Shown here piece after piece: positions 45,702 to 54,176 of a stretch of DNA of 64,000 nt (position 1 is the first letter of the stretch; each line of letters begins with the position of its first letter). Origin of the DNA: Imperialibacter sp964351395 (lineage in GTDB: Bacteria > Bacteroidota > Bacteroidia > Cytophagales > Cyclobacteriaceae). The position numbers and the translations under genes were made by a program. The stretch lies in the NCBI GenBank assembly GCA_964351395.1, contig CAYGOF010000001.1, forward strand, positions 806,001 to 870,000, written 5' to 3'. The notes under the pieces are model-generated. The model saw only the letters and a list, made by a program, of their open reading frames with translations. It did no database searches and was not told where the DNA came from.

Positions 45702-47156
45702 CTAAGCAATAATGTCTTTTTTCACAATGCCGGCTACGTCAGTCAATCGGTACCTTCTTCCCAGGTGCTTGTATACCAATTTTTCGTGGTCAAGCCCCAT
45801 GAGGTTAAGTACAGTAGCGTGAAAGTCGTTGACATGCACTGGGTTTTCGGTAATATTATATCCAAATTCATCGGTTTCGCCATAGACCATGCCTGGCTTT
45901 ATGCCGCCTCCAGCCATCCAAATAGTAAAGCAACGTGGGTGATGGTCACGACCATAGTTGTCGCCGGTGAGTTTTCCCTGGCAATAATTGGTTCTGCCAA
46001 ACTCTCCTCCCCATATCACAAGTGTCTCGTCGAGTAAACCTCTTTGCTTGAGATCTTTTACCAGCGCAGCTGATGATTGGTCGACATCCTTGCACTGGCC
46101 TACGATTTGCCCGGGCAGGTTGTCATGCGCATCCCATCCCTGGTGGTAGAGTTGCACAAAGCGAACTCCGCCTTCGCTCAATTTGCGGGCGAGGAGGCAG
46201 TTTGCCGCATAGGTGCCTGGCACCATGCACTCTGGTCCATACATTTTGACGATCGATTCGGGCTCGTTTTTTAGATCGGTAAGCTCGGGGACCGACGTTT
46301 GCATTCTGTAAGCTAGTTCGTACTGTTGGATTTTTGCAGCGATCTCCGGGTCACCGAATTCCTCGTAGTTTTCTTGATTTAAAGCTGCCAGGTGATCGAG
46401 CATTTTTCGCCTTTCGGCTCGGTCCATTCCTGCCGGATTGTTTAGGTAAAGCACCGGGTCATCGCCGCTGCTGAACTGCACACCCTGATGAACAGAATCC
46501 AGGAAGCCGTTGGTCCACAGCTTTGAGTATACACCCTGCCCATTGCCTTTTCCTTTAGAAAGCAGCACACAAAATGCCGGGAGGTTTTTATTTTCGCTAC
46601 CAAGTCCGTAGCTCAACCAGGCGCCCATACTTGGCCGGTTGCCTACCTGGGCGCCGGTTTGGAAAAACGTAAGCGCAGGATCATGGTTGATTGCCTCAGT
46701 ATAAATGCTTTTAACAATACAAAGCTCATCTGCAATGCTGGCAGTATGCGGGAGCAAATCGCTGATCCATGCTCTTGATTGTCCATGCTGCTGAAAATTG
46801 AAAACAGTACCAGCCAGGGGAAATTTTGACTGGCCCGATGTCATGCCTGTTAATCGTTGACCCTGCCTGATTGATTCAGGCAAATCTTCTCCATGCATTT
46901 TTTGCAACATGGGTTTGTAATCGAACAGGTCGAGTTGCGAGGGCGCACCATTTTGGAAAAGATAAATGATCCTCTTGGCTTTAGGCGCAAAATGTGGGAG
47001 CTGGGCAAATAGCTCTTCTTCCGGACTAGCTGCCCCTTTAAACAAATCGGGTATTAGCAAAGAACCCAATGCAGCACTACCAATGCCCAGACTCAGTTTC
47101 GATAGAAACTTTCGTCTGTTTTCATGTAAGCCGTTTTCAAGTTGTTCTTTTTCCAT
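45702..47156 (-). CDS. DUF1501 domain protein (sulfatase-like fold), Tat-exported
   Basis: A 484-residue protein with a Tat-type signal (NRRKFLSKLSLGIGSAAL). The segment RIIYLFQNGAPSQLDLFDYKP, then GGEFGRTNYCQGKLTGDNYGRDHHPRCFTIWMAGGGIKPG is the DUF1501 signature; the family has the alkaline phosphatase/sulfatase superfamily fold, but lacks the sulfatase catalytic Cys-x-Pro motif here. Function unknown. It follows the DUF1549/DUF1553 gene by 3 bases and always travels with it in Planctomycetes and relatives. Confidence 0.88.
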   Translation of the reverse strand: MEKEQLENGLHENRRKFLSKLSLGIGSAALGSLLIPDLFKGAASPEEELFAQLPHFAPKAKRIIYLFQNGAPSQLDLFDYKPMLQKMHGEDLPESIRQGQRLTGMTSGQSKFPLAGTVFNFQQHGQSRAWISDLLPHTASIADELCIVKSIYTEAINHDPALTFFQTGAQVGNRPSMGAWLSYGLGSENKNLPAFCVLLSKGKGNGQGVYSKLWTNGFLDSVHQGVQFSSGDDPVLYLNNPAGMDRAERRKMLDHLAALNQENYEEFGDPEIAAKIQQYELAYRMQTSVPELTDLKNEPESIVKMYGPECMVPGTYAANCLLARKLSEGGVRFVQLYHQGWDAHDNLPGQIVGQCKDVDQSSAALVKDLKQRGLLDETLVIWGGEFGRTNYCQGKLTGDNYGRDHHPRCFTIWMAGGGIKPGMVYGETDEFGYNITENPVHVNDFHATVLNLMGLDHEKLVYKHLGRRYRLTDVAGIVKKDIIA

Positions 47157-47159
47157 GGC

Positions 47160-49484
47160 TTATGTCTTTGTAATGGATTCCTCCATATTGTATATCAGTT
47201 GAATCACGTTGGCCAGAGCTGCGGCCTCATTTTTTTCTACTTCCAGGTGGGGATATTCGCCCACATTCAGCACTTCTGAAGGGTCAACTGCCTGGTTTTT
47301 GTAGATACCTAATTGCTCTGAAAAATAATTGTTGAGCAAAACTTTTTCTGTCTCTTTTGGTCTTCGGCAAACGATCAACCGGAATGCTTTGGTGATTTTA
47401 TCTTCTGCGGCAGATTGTTCTTCAATAAGCTTTTCTGCCAATACTCTTGAAGCTTCCAGCATAGTGGGATCGTTCATCATTACCAGTGCTTGTAGAGGAG
47501 TATTTGTTTGCGGTCGTTTTACCTCGCATTGGTCTCGGTTACTACCATCGAATATCATTAGCGAGGGAGGCGGTAGCGTAAGTTTGATAAAAGTATACAT
47601 ACCTCTACGGTAAAGACCCTCTCCGTGGTCTTGCTGGTAGGTAGCCAGCACTCCCCGGCCGGAAGTCGCTGCCTCCCAAAGACCGTCGGGCTGATAGGCC
47701 TTTACACTTGGCCCACCTATTTTGTCAACGAGCAATCCGCTACTTGCAAGAATCAGGTCTTTAACAAATTCAGCAGGAAGCCTGAACCTTGGTCCATGGC
47801 TCAAGTAAATATTTTCCGGGTCGATGGCGAGCTTTTCTTTCGAAACGCTACTGGATTGCCTATAGGTAGCAGACATCACAATCTGCCTGACCAAATACTT
47901 GACATCCCATCCATTTTCCATGAAATCAACAGCCAACCAATCGAGTAGTTCTGGGTGTGATGGAAGGTCGCCCTGCATGCCAAAGTCCCCCGCAGTTTTG
48001 ACAATTCCCTGCCCGAAGATCATTTGCCACACCTGGTTCACAAACACCCGTGCTGTCAATGGATTTTTCTTGTCGACAGTCCATTTGGCTAAGCCCATTC
48101 GATTTCTTGGATAGGAAGTGGTATCAAATCCCATGACTTCTGAAAGAGGCTGGGGCTTTACCTCGTCAGTAGGCGAATCATATTGCCCCCGGTTGAGCAC
48201 GTAGGTTTTGCGCACCGTATCCAGCTCATCCATTACCGACACCATCATAGTGTCTTTTTCCAATTTTCTGATAAAGGAAAGTACACCCTGAAGATCTGCC
48301 GTGGTGATTTCTAATCGTGGGGCTTTGGCAGGCTTCGAAACCGATATGTCGCCTTCGTAGCCCACTTCTGGTGTATTGTTGAAGAAGGCCAACATTCTAT
48401 AATAGTCCTTTTGCGAGATAGGATCGTATTTGTGGTCGTGGCACTGCGCACATTCTACGGTAAGTCCAATAATTCCCTTGCTATAGGTCTTGGTTTTATC
48501 GAGAAGGTACTCTATCCTATACTCTTCTTCTATCACACCACCTTCCTCCGTGTATTTGTGGTTTCTTAGAAAACCCGTAGCCAGGATTTTCTCCTTGTCC
48601 GCGTCAGGTAGCATATCGCCGGCCAGTTGCCAGGTTATGAATTGGTCGTAGGGCAGGTTTTTATTAAAGGCGTGAATTACCCAGTCGCGCCAGGGCCATT
48701 GCGTACGAATATTATCATCCTGATACCCATAGGAATCGGAATACCGACCTACGTCCAGCCAATGTACTGCCATTCTTTCTCCGTAAGCAGGCGTATTTAT
48801 CAGTTCATCTACCACTTTTTCGTATGCCTGGTCGCTGTCGTCTGCAATAAACCTATCCATCAAGTCAATAGAAGGAGGTAGCCCGGTGAGGTCTAGTGAA
48901 ACCCTTTTCAGCAGTCGTTCTTTGTCGGCAGTCTCGTTTGGTTCCAGGCCTTGTTCTTCCATTTTTTTGACTACGAATACGTCCAGGTCGTTATTTGGCC
49001 ATTCATCGTGTTTTACTTTCGGAAGAGGAGCTTTTTCGGGCGGGGTGAAAGACCAGAGTTTTTCGAACTTCGCACCTTGCTTTATCCATTTGGTTACAAG
49101 TTCGATTTCGGTGTCGGTTAACAGCGGAAGATGGGAGTCTGGAGAAGGCATTTGATAAGCAGGATCCTGAGACGAAATCCTCTTAATCAATTCTGATTCT
49201 TCAGGTTTTCCCGGTACGATGGCAAATTTTCCCTTGTTCTCTTTCAATTCGCCAAGCGCTAGCTCTGGGATGTCGAGCCTGAGCCCAGCTTTCACTTTAT
49301 TTTTGTCTGGCCCGTGGCAGGCAAAACACCTGTCGCTCATTAGAGGACGGATATGGAAATTATAACTGACGGTTTCCGGTACTTCGTCAGGAGAATGCGA
49401 TTGATTGCAGCCAGGCAGGAGAATGATCAATCCCGCCGCAACGAAGACGAGTAGCCCGATATAGCGCCTGGTATACATGTTCAA
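47160..49484 (-). CDS. PSCyt1/DUF1549/DUF1553 protein (PSD1 family)
   Basis: A 774-residue lipoprotein (lipobox LPGC). Order: planctomycete cytochrome c domain (about 45-115; RCFACHGPDKNKVKAGLRLD), DUF1549 (about 150-370; LPPSIDLMDRFIADDSDQAYEKVVDELINTPAYGERMAVHWLDVGRYSDS and a second heme-type motif CAQCHDHKYDPISQKDYY), and DUF1553 (about 440-760; NPLTARVFVNQVWQMIFGQGIVKTAGDFGMQGDLPSHPELLDWLA). Two CxxCH motifs indicate periplasmic c-type hemes. Function unknown; it heads the four-gene operon. The start could also be the Met at residue 3. Confidence 0.9.
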   Translation of the reverse strand: MNMYTRRYIGLLVFVAAGLIILLPGCNQSHSPDEVPETVSYNFHIRPLMSDRCFACHGPDKNKVKAGLRLDIPELALGELKENKGKFAIVPGKPEESELIKRISSQDPAYQMPSPDSHLPLLTDTEIELVTKWIKQGAKFEKLWSFTPPEKAPLPKVKHDEWPNNDLDVFVVKKMEEQGLEPNETADKERLLKRVSLDLTGLPPSIDLMDRFIADDSDQAYEKVVDELINTPAYGERMAVHWLDVGRYSDSYGYQDDNIRTQWPWRDWVIHAFNKNLPYDQFITWQLAGDMLPDADKEKILATGFLRNHKYTEEGGVIEEEYRIEYLLDKTKTYSKGIIGLTVECAQCHDHKYDPISQKDYYRMLAFFNNTPEVGYEGDISVSKPAKAPRLEITTADLQGVLSFIRKLEKDTMMVSVMDELDTVRKTYVLNRGQYDSPTDEVKPQPLSEVMGFDTTSYPRNRMGLAKWTVDKKNPLTARVFVNQVWQMIFGQGIVKTAGDFGMQGDLPSHPELLDWLAVDFMENGWDVKYLVRQIVMSATYRQSSSVSKEKLAIDPENIYLSHGPRFRLPAEFVKDLILASSGLLVDKIGGPSVKAYQPDGLWEAATSGRGVLATYQQDHGEGLYRRGMYTFIKLTLPPPSLMIFDGSNRDQCEVKRPQTNTPLQALVMMNDPTMLEASRVLAEKLIEEQSAAEDKITKAFRLIVCRRPKETEKVLLNNYFSEQLGIYKNQAVDPSEVLNVGEYPHLEVEKNEAAALANVIQLIYNMEESITKT

Positions 49485-49665
49485 GTAGGGTTATGTAAGA
49501 TCAAAATTTAGCAAGGATTGCTAAGGATAACAATGTATTGTATAAGAATTAGCTAAGATGATCTCAGTAAGGATGTCAGTGGCTGTGGGCGGTTGTCCCC
49601 GGCAAAAAATGGATTAGTAAATGTTTTTCTTATCATTTTCATTGAACGAGCAGAATTTCGGTGGT

Positions 49666-50262
49666 TTAACCAGCTTCGTAAATTAATTCCACTTCATTCT
49701 CTATTCTTTTTTTCATGTCGGGCCTTATTTCATTGAGCATCCTCAGGTTGACCTTTTTTGCCACAGCGTTTTCAAGTTTTTCACGTATTTCGGAGATATT
49801 GAACTGAGTGAATTTTACATCTTGTGACACGTCGATTAACACATCGATGTCGCGGTGAAGGCCATGATCAGCACTTGCAAATGAACCAAATATCCATGCC
49901 CGATTGACTTGAGGATATTTATCGATGATCAATTTTAGCTTTTTGATGATTCCCGCTCTGTCCGCCTTCGCAATGATCTTGTACTCTATTTCCTCTTCGG
50001 CCACCAACAAGGCTCTCATTGCTAGGTCATCTTTTTCGACTTCTTTGATAATTTTATCGGCAAGCCAATCCACAAGAAGCTCCTCTTTGTCTATATCAAA
50101 AAAGGCTGCTAATTGTTCTACCTGTTCCCGTTTTGCTTTGCGGTGGCCTCTTTCTATTTTACTAAGAATGGCCTGATCTATATCGAGGTATGCTGCTACT
50201 TTTCGTAGCTGGATATTGCCACCTTCCCTTGCTCCCTTTATTCGAAGGCCAAATTTGTTCAT
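49666..50262 (-). CDS. XRE-type HTH fused to nucleotidyltransferase (MNT-like)
   Basis: A 198-residue protein. Residues 1-60 are an XRE helix-turn-helix (LGLRIKGAREGGNIQLRKVAAYLDIDQAILSKIERGHRKAKREQVEQLAAFFDID), then a linker, then a minimal nucleotidyltransferase (about 115-175; RAWIFGSFASADHGLHRDIDVLIDVS), where GSF and the two Asp of DID/DxD-type pattern match the MNT fold of the MNT/HEPN systems. Such fusions occur as antitoxin-like regulators. A palindrome 8 bases upstream of the start suggests autoregulation. No HEPN toxin gene is found next to it. Function uncertain. Confidence 0.75.
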   Translation of the reverse strand: MNKFGLRIKGAREGGNIQLRKVAAYLDIDQAILSKIERGHRKAKREQVEQLAAFFDIDKEELLVDWLADKIIKEVEKDDLAMRALLVAEEEIEYKIIAKADRAGIIKKLKLIIDKYPQVNRAWIFGSFASADHGLHRDIDVLIDVSQDVKFTQFNISEIREKLENAVAKKVNLRMLNEIRPDMKKRIENEVELIYEAG

Positions 50263-50269
50263 GTTAATT

Positions 50270-50296
50270 TTGTTTTGACATTAATTGTCAAAACAA
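50270..50296. promoter_or_regulatory. palindromic operator upstream of HTH-nucleotidyltransferase gene
   Basis: TTGTTTTGACA at 50270-50280 and TGTCAAAACAA at 50286-50296 are perfect inverted repeats of 11 bases around TTAAT. The palindrome ends 8 bases from the start codon (CAT at 50260-50262 on plus, gene on minus), and lies between two divergent reading frames, which fits autorepression by the XRE domain (inference). Confidence 0.65.
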
Positions 50297-50329
50297 TTTT
50301 AGACAAACTTTTCTATAATCTCAATTCGT

Positions 50330-50473
50330 TTGGAAAAAACCTTCCAGGAGTTTCGCTATCAGGATAAAGCCGGTGCGGTTATTATCGATAAAAAAAGACA
50401 ACGGGAACTCCTGGAAATTTTAAGGATTTATTCGCCTACCGTAGCTGCTGGCGCTTCCGGGTGCTTTACATAA
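50330..50473 (+). CDS. 47-codon divergent ORF, possible gene fragment
   Basis: A plus-strand frame starting TTG at 50330 reads LEKTFQEFRYQDKAGAVIID then KKRQRELLEILRIY before running into the 3' end of the minus-strand S9 peptidase gene, where the residues become meaningless. The first 34 codons look like coding sequence (charged amphipathic helix with a GAVIIDK segment). It is divergent from the XRE-MNT gene and shares the same palindrome, so it could be the truncated partner of a toxin-antitoxin-like pair. An inverted repeat TTCCAGGAGTT (50342-50352) with AACTCCTGGAA (50406-50416) lies inside it. Very tentative. Confidence 0.3.
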   Translation: MEKTFQEFRYQDKAGAVIIDKKRQRELLEILRIYSPTVAAGASGCFT

Positions 50474-52614
50474 CGCTCGAAAAACTCAATAAAGCGGCCA
50501 AGCCTGTCCATCATTCGAAGAGGGTTTCCACTTCTGCTTAATTCGTGGCCTTCGCCCGGGTATCGCACATACTCAACTGGCTTGTCCAGTGCTTTCAGGC
50601 TTTTATACATCATTTCGCTTTGGATGATACCCGTTCTCAAATCCTGATCGGAGTGCATAATTAGCAAAGGAGTCTTTACCTGGTCAATATATGTGATCGG
50701 TGAGTTGGCATCCAGAATATCCCGAACGCCCTCTTCCCAGGGATAGCCGAAATGCGTTGGTACCAATCGCCAGGCATTACCTTCTCCCATAAAAGTGGTG
50801 AGGTCATACACCCCTCTCTGCGCATTGGCTGCTTTGAAACGGTGATCTTGTGTTACCAGCCATGCTACCATGTAGCCAGCGTAGCTTCCACCTGTTACGA
50901 ACAGCTGATCGGTATCCATCCAGGTGTTTTTCGAAGTTGCATCGTCCAAAGCGGCTAGAATATCATTGGCTGGCCCATGGCCCCAATCCCGATAATTACC
51001 TTTTTTGAATGTATCTCCGTAACCGCCACTTCCTCTCGGATTGCTGAAGACTACCCCGTAGCCCCAGCTCGACAGCAGCTGAAATTCATGCCACATACTC
51101 AGGCCTGACGGCCCCCACATCGCAGATGGGCCCCCGTGGATTTCTAATACCGTTGGGTATTTTGTCCCTTGTTTGAAACCAACCGGCTGCATCACCCAAT
51201 ATTGCACTTTGGTACCGTCTGGCCTGGTGATCCAATACTCCGATAGTGGAGTAACAATCTTTTCCTTCAGCCAATCTGAATTGAAGTGAGTAAGCGCAGT
51301 AAGGGATCCGCTTTTCACATCCATGCTATACACTTCCATAGGGTTAGTGAAATCGGTGATCGTCATAATAATTTTTTTGCCAGCAAGTGCAAAATCGTTC
51401 ACTCCTTTGTCACCCTCTAAAACTGTTGTAATTTCTCCTTTTTTGAGATCGTAGCCATACAAAGGAATGTCACCTTCTGAAGAAGCTGTAAAGTAGACTT
51501 TCTTATTGTCAGGTGAAAATACTGGACTGCTGGCGTCTCTGTCAAATTCTCCTGTAATGATTTTGGCGCTGCTTCCGTCTGAGTTTACAAGACCAAGGTT
51601 GTTTTGTGTGGCATGTCTGTTTAGGTCATCTCTCATATAAAACAGCACTAGCTTGCCATCAGGAGAGCATTGTGGGTTTCCCAGAGATAAGCCTTCCATG
51701 TGCAGAAAAGAAGAAGCTGATCCGGAAGCAACGTCTATTTTCCACAAGTCGCTATAACTCTGCTTGTCTGGTTCAACTTTGTAGATGATAGAAGAGCAAA
51801 TGATACTCTTACCATCCGACGACCAGTCTCCTCCACCAAAGTCCTGAAATCCTTTTGTGAGTTGGCGTGCTTTTTCGCTACCCAGTGTTTGAATAAATAG
51901 ATGTCTGTAACGCATTTCAGGGTTGAGGCCCTGCTCATCCTGAAAGTCCTGGTTAACAAATACCCGCGGATTTTTATCGACAGCGTTTTTCGCCAGCCAG
52001 GCACGAAGTTCCTCCAGGTTGCCGTCGGGGGTTGATTTGATGTCATTTTTCTCTTCATCTTGCAAGGCCTTCCAGTTTGGCTCGTCTTTGAATGCCCGAC
52101 CTGGTCTTTCGTAGTCCCAGGTTGGAGTGCCTTCCGTGTCCCAATCTGGGATAGACGATGAAAAGAGAATCGATTTTCCGTCGGGTGACCATTTTGGGCC
52201 GCTTGCCCCATGTTTGGCAGACGTAAGTGGATATGCCTCTCCGCCGGTTAATGGCAAAACCCAAACCTGTGATTTTCCGTCTTCAGAGCGAACAAAAGCA
52301 ATTTTTTCGCCATCGGGTGCCCATGTTGGTTGAGAATCACTCTTTTTCCCGAAGGTCAATTGAATGGGCTCTCCACCTTTTTCAAGATCGAGCATAAAAA
52401 GATTACGGGAATAGAAATAGTCTTCTCCTTTTTGATCTCTTTTCGTAACTACGAAAACTGCTTTTTGATCGTTGGGTGACACTTCTAGTTGCGATGAAGT
52501 AACAATTTTCATCAGGTCAGAAGTGAAGATCGGCTTTTTGTTGGTTTGCGCTGCTACACTTTGTGCGAGAAGAGCGACAACAAAAAGGAATACATAGTAG
52601 TATCTCTTTTGCAT
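50428..52614 (-). CDS. S9 family prolyl oligopeptidase-like peptidase, exported
   Basis: A 728-residue protein. Signal peptide ends SVAAQ. The first two thirds are a beta-propeller with PD40-type repeats (SPDGKSILFSS, SSDGKSIICSS, SPDGKLVLFYM), the last third an alpha/beta-hydrolase with GGSYAGYM (nucleophile Ser), the Asp in HSDQDLRTG and His in GHELSRSG. This is the prolyl oligopeptidase/dipeptidyl aminopeptidase/acylaminoacyl peptidase layout. It cleaves peptides outside the cytoplasm. Confidence 0.92.
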   Translation of the reverse strand: MQKRYYYVFLFVVALLAQSVAAQTNKKPIFTSDLMKIVTSSQLEVSPNDQKAVFVVTKRDQKGEDYFYSRNLFMLDLEKGGEPIQLTFGKKSDSQPTWAPDGEKIAFVRSEDGKSQVWVLPLTGGEAYPLTSAKHGASGPKWSPDGKSILFSSSIPDWDTEGTPTWDYERPGRAFKDEPNWKALQDEEKNDIKSTPDGNLEELRAWLAKNAVDKNPRVFVNQDFQDEQGLNPEMRYRHLFIQTLGSEKARQLTKGFQDFGGGDWSSDGKSIICSSIIYKVEPDKQSYSDLWKIDVASGSASSFLHMEGLSLGNPQCSPDGKLVLFYMRDDLNRHATQNNLGLVNSDGSSAKIITGEFDRDASSPVFSPDNKKVYFTASSEGDIPLYGYDLKKGEITTVLEGDKGVNDFALAGKKIIMTITDFTNPMEVYSMDVKSGSLTALTHFNSDWLKEKIVTPLSEYWITRPDGTKVQYWVMQPVGFKQGTKYPTVLEIHGGPSAMWGPSGLSMWHEFQLLSSWGYGVVFSNPRGSGGYGDTFKKGNYRDWGHGPANDILAALDDATSKNTWMDTDQLFVTGGSYAGYMVAWLVTQDHRFKAANAQRGVYDLTTFMGEGNAWRLVPTHFGYPWEEGVRDILDANSPITYIDQVKTPLLIMHSDQDLRTGIIQSEMMYKSLKALDKPVEYVRYPGEGHELSRSGNPLRMMDRLGRFIEFFERYVKHPEAPAATVGE

Positions 52615-52754
52615 GACTTATTGATTTTCAGGTTAATGCGGGAAGAACAACATTAAAGGTCATTGATTCAAGGAATAATCCGCTGGTGGCGAAATATTGT
52701 TGTGCAGTAGGGGTTGCAAAAAAAGGCCTTATATTGACGGCAAATCTCACTACC

Positions 52755-53159
52755 ATGCTAAAAATTGGAGACACCTACAACATGCCTTTTTCACTTACTC
52801 AGGAACAAGTGAATGCCTTTGCCGAATTGAGTGGAGATAGGAACCCTGTTCACATTGATGAGGCGTTTGCAGCTAATACGTCATTTAAAAAACCAATTGT
52901 GCACGGAATTTTCAGCGCCGCTATTTTTTCGAGAATACTAGGCACTATTTTCCCCGGGGAAGGCACCATTTACTTAGGCCAGACACTCCAGTTCAAGCGC
53001 CCCGTATACCCAGGGGAAGAATATCAGGCGACAGTAACAGTAACCAGCCTGGATGGAAGAAATTCAGCCACAATTTCCACAACACTCAACCACATAGCTT
53101 CTGGAAAGGCTGTGATTGAGGGTGAGGCTAAAGTGATGCACAAGGAATTGATTCGTTAG
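52755..53159 (+). CDS. MaoC-like dehydratase/hot-dog protein
   Basis: Start ATG at 52755 gives MLKIGDTYNMPFSLTQEQ; an upstream in-frame start (52686) is unlikely. The 134-residue protein has the R-hydratase MaoC signature: SGDRNPVHIDEAFAANTSFKKPIVHGIFSAAIFSRI with the catalytic Asp and His, then LGQTLQFKRPVYPGEEY. It probably hydrates enoyl-CoA or handles related thioesters. The gene overlaps the convergent C2-like gene by 4 bases. Confidence 0.85.
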   Translation: MLKIGDTYNMPFSLTQEQVNAFAELSGDRNPVHIDEAFAANTSFKKPIVHGIFSAAIFSRILGTIFPGEGTIYLGQTLQFKRPVYPGEEYQATVTVTSLDGRNSATISTTLNHIASGKAVIEGEAKVMHKELIR

Positions 53160-53515
53160 CTTTTTGGCTTGATGATTTCCCAGGTAATGGAGTAACGAGC
53201 GATCTGCTTAGGATCCGCCAGTTGCATATCCGTGGTATAAGGTCCCCCAGGAGCATCAATTAGCATGGAGATTTTACCCATGTAATCATTGGGGCTTAGG
53301 TAGTCGTAGTCCCAGATTTCCAGGTCGATCTTTTCGTTTACTTTAAAACCATCGATCACATGATCTACCGCCAAAGATTCTGCTTTCATGCGGTACCATT
53401 TTTCTTTGACAGGCCAAACCTTCTTTTTGTTGATAACAAGGAAAACCTCGTCGCCATCGTCTTCTTCATAAAAGTAGCAATGGATGTGAAGGATTTTAAT
53501 CGAAAGAGTTTCCAT
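53156..53515 (-). CDS. C2-domain-like small protein
   Basis: A 119-residue soluble protein. LSIKILHIHCYFYEEDDGDEVFLVINKKKVWP and the DLEIWDYDYLSPNDYMGK segment form a pattern of beta strands with acidic loops (WDYD..SPNDYMG) like the calcium-binding loops of C2 domains. Calcium binding or partners are not established. It is 14 bases downstream of a TerB-like gene on the same strand, likely cotranscribed. Confidence 0.6.
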   Translation of the reverse strand: METLSIKILHIHCYFYEEDDGDEVFLVINKKKVWPVKEKWYRMKAESLAVDHVIDGFKVNEKIDLEIWDYDYLSPNDYMGKISMLIDAPGGPYTTDMQLADPKQIARYSITWEIIKPKS

Positions 53516-53529
53516 AGGGGTTGATTAGT

Positions 53530-53985
53530 TTAAAGAATAGTTTGCCTTAGTTTATCTGCAGCACGTTCCATTTCGACGAGCGCCTCCATGGCCATCACAA
53601 CCTCCTTGTTTACCTTGAGGATTCTGGCACATTCGTCTACACTCTCTCTTTCTTTGTCGGAAAAATCTCCATCAGCATAAGACATCCTGATGGCATCATA
53701 GAGCATTAGCCTGCTGTAATTGGTAATTTGATTTGGGTTGAGCCGCTGAAAGATTTCACTCAGGTCTGCATTTTCCCAATCGAACTCCTCCCATGCCTCG
53801 ATTAATTCTGTGCTGACTTTCAATGATTGTCCAAGGTCTTCTGTGAGCCAGTCCATTTCAGGATCGGAAACGTCCCCGTCTGCCCCTGCTATTGTTAATA
53901 GTGCAAACCCATAGTCCTTCCAGTATTTTTTCGGCACGATGCTCATGCCATAAAATGTAGGGGATATTGTAAGAAACTCATTCAT
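53530..53985 (-). CDS. TerB-like protein
   Basis: A 151-residue helical protein. Two repeated acidic loops, ADGDVSDPEMDWL and YADGDFSDKERESVDE, match the TerB-family (tellurite resistance B-like) metal-binding repeat. Start may be at Met14 (53946). TerB-like domains occur in several membrane-stress and defence-associated contexts, but no Ter operon is present here. Sits next to a C2-like protein. Confidence 0.7.
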   Translation of the reverse strand: MNEFLTISPTFYGMSIVPKKYWKDYGFALLTIAGADGDVSDPEMDWLTEDLGQSLKVSTELIEAWEEFDWENADLSEIFQRLNPNQITNYSRLMLYDAIRMSYADGDFSDKERESVDECARILKVNKEVVMAMEALVEMERAADKLRQTIL

Positions 53986-54176
53986 GTGTAAGAGATGTGC
54001 TTTTGATGAGCAAAATACGAAGACTTTTGATTATTACGAATTAACATATTTAAAGCATAAGTCCCTATCTCCTTCTCATAAAGTAGATGTGAACATCATA
54101 TTCTTCTCTAGCCTTACCTTGCATTTCTGACCGTCGTCACCTTAATTAGGTACAGATAATTGCCTAATTAAATGAC

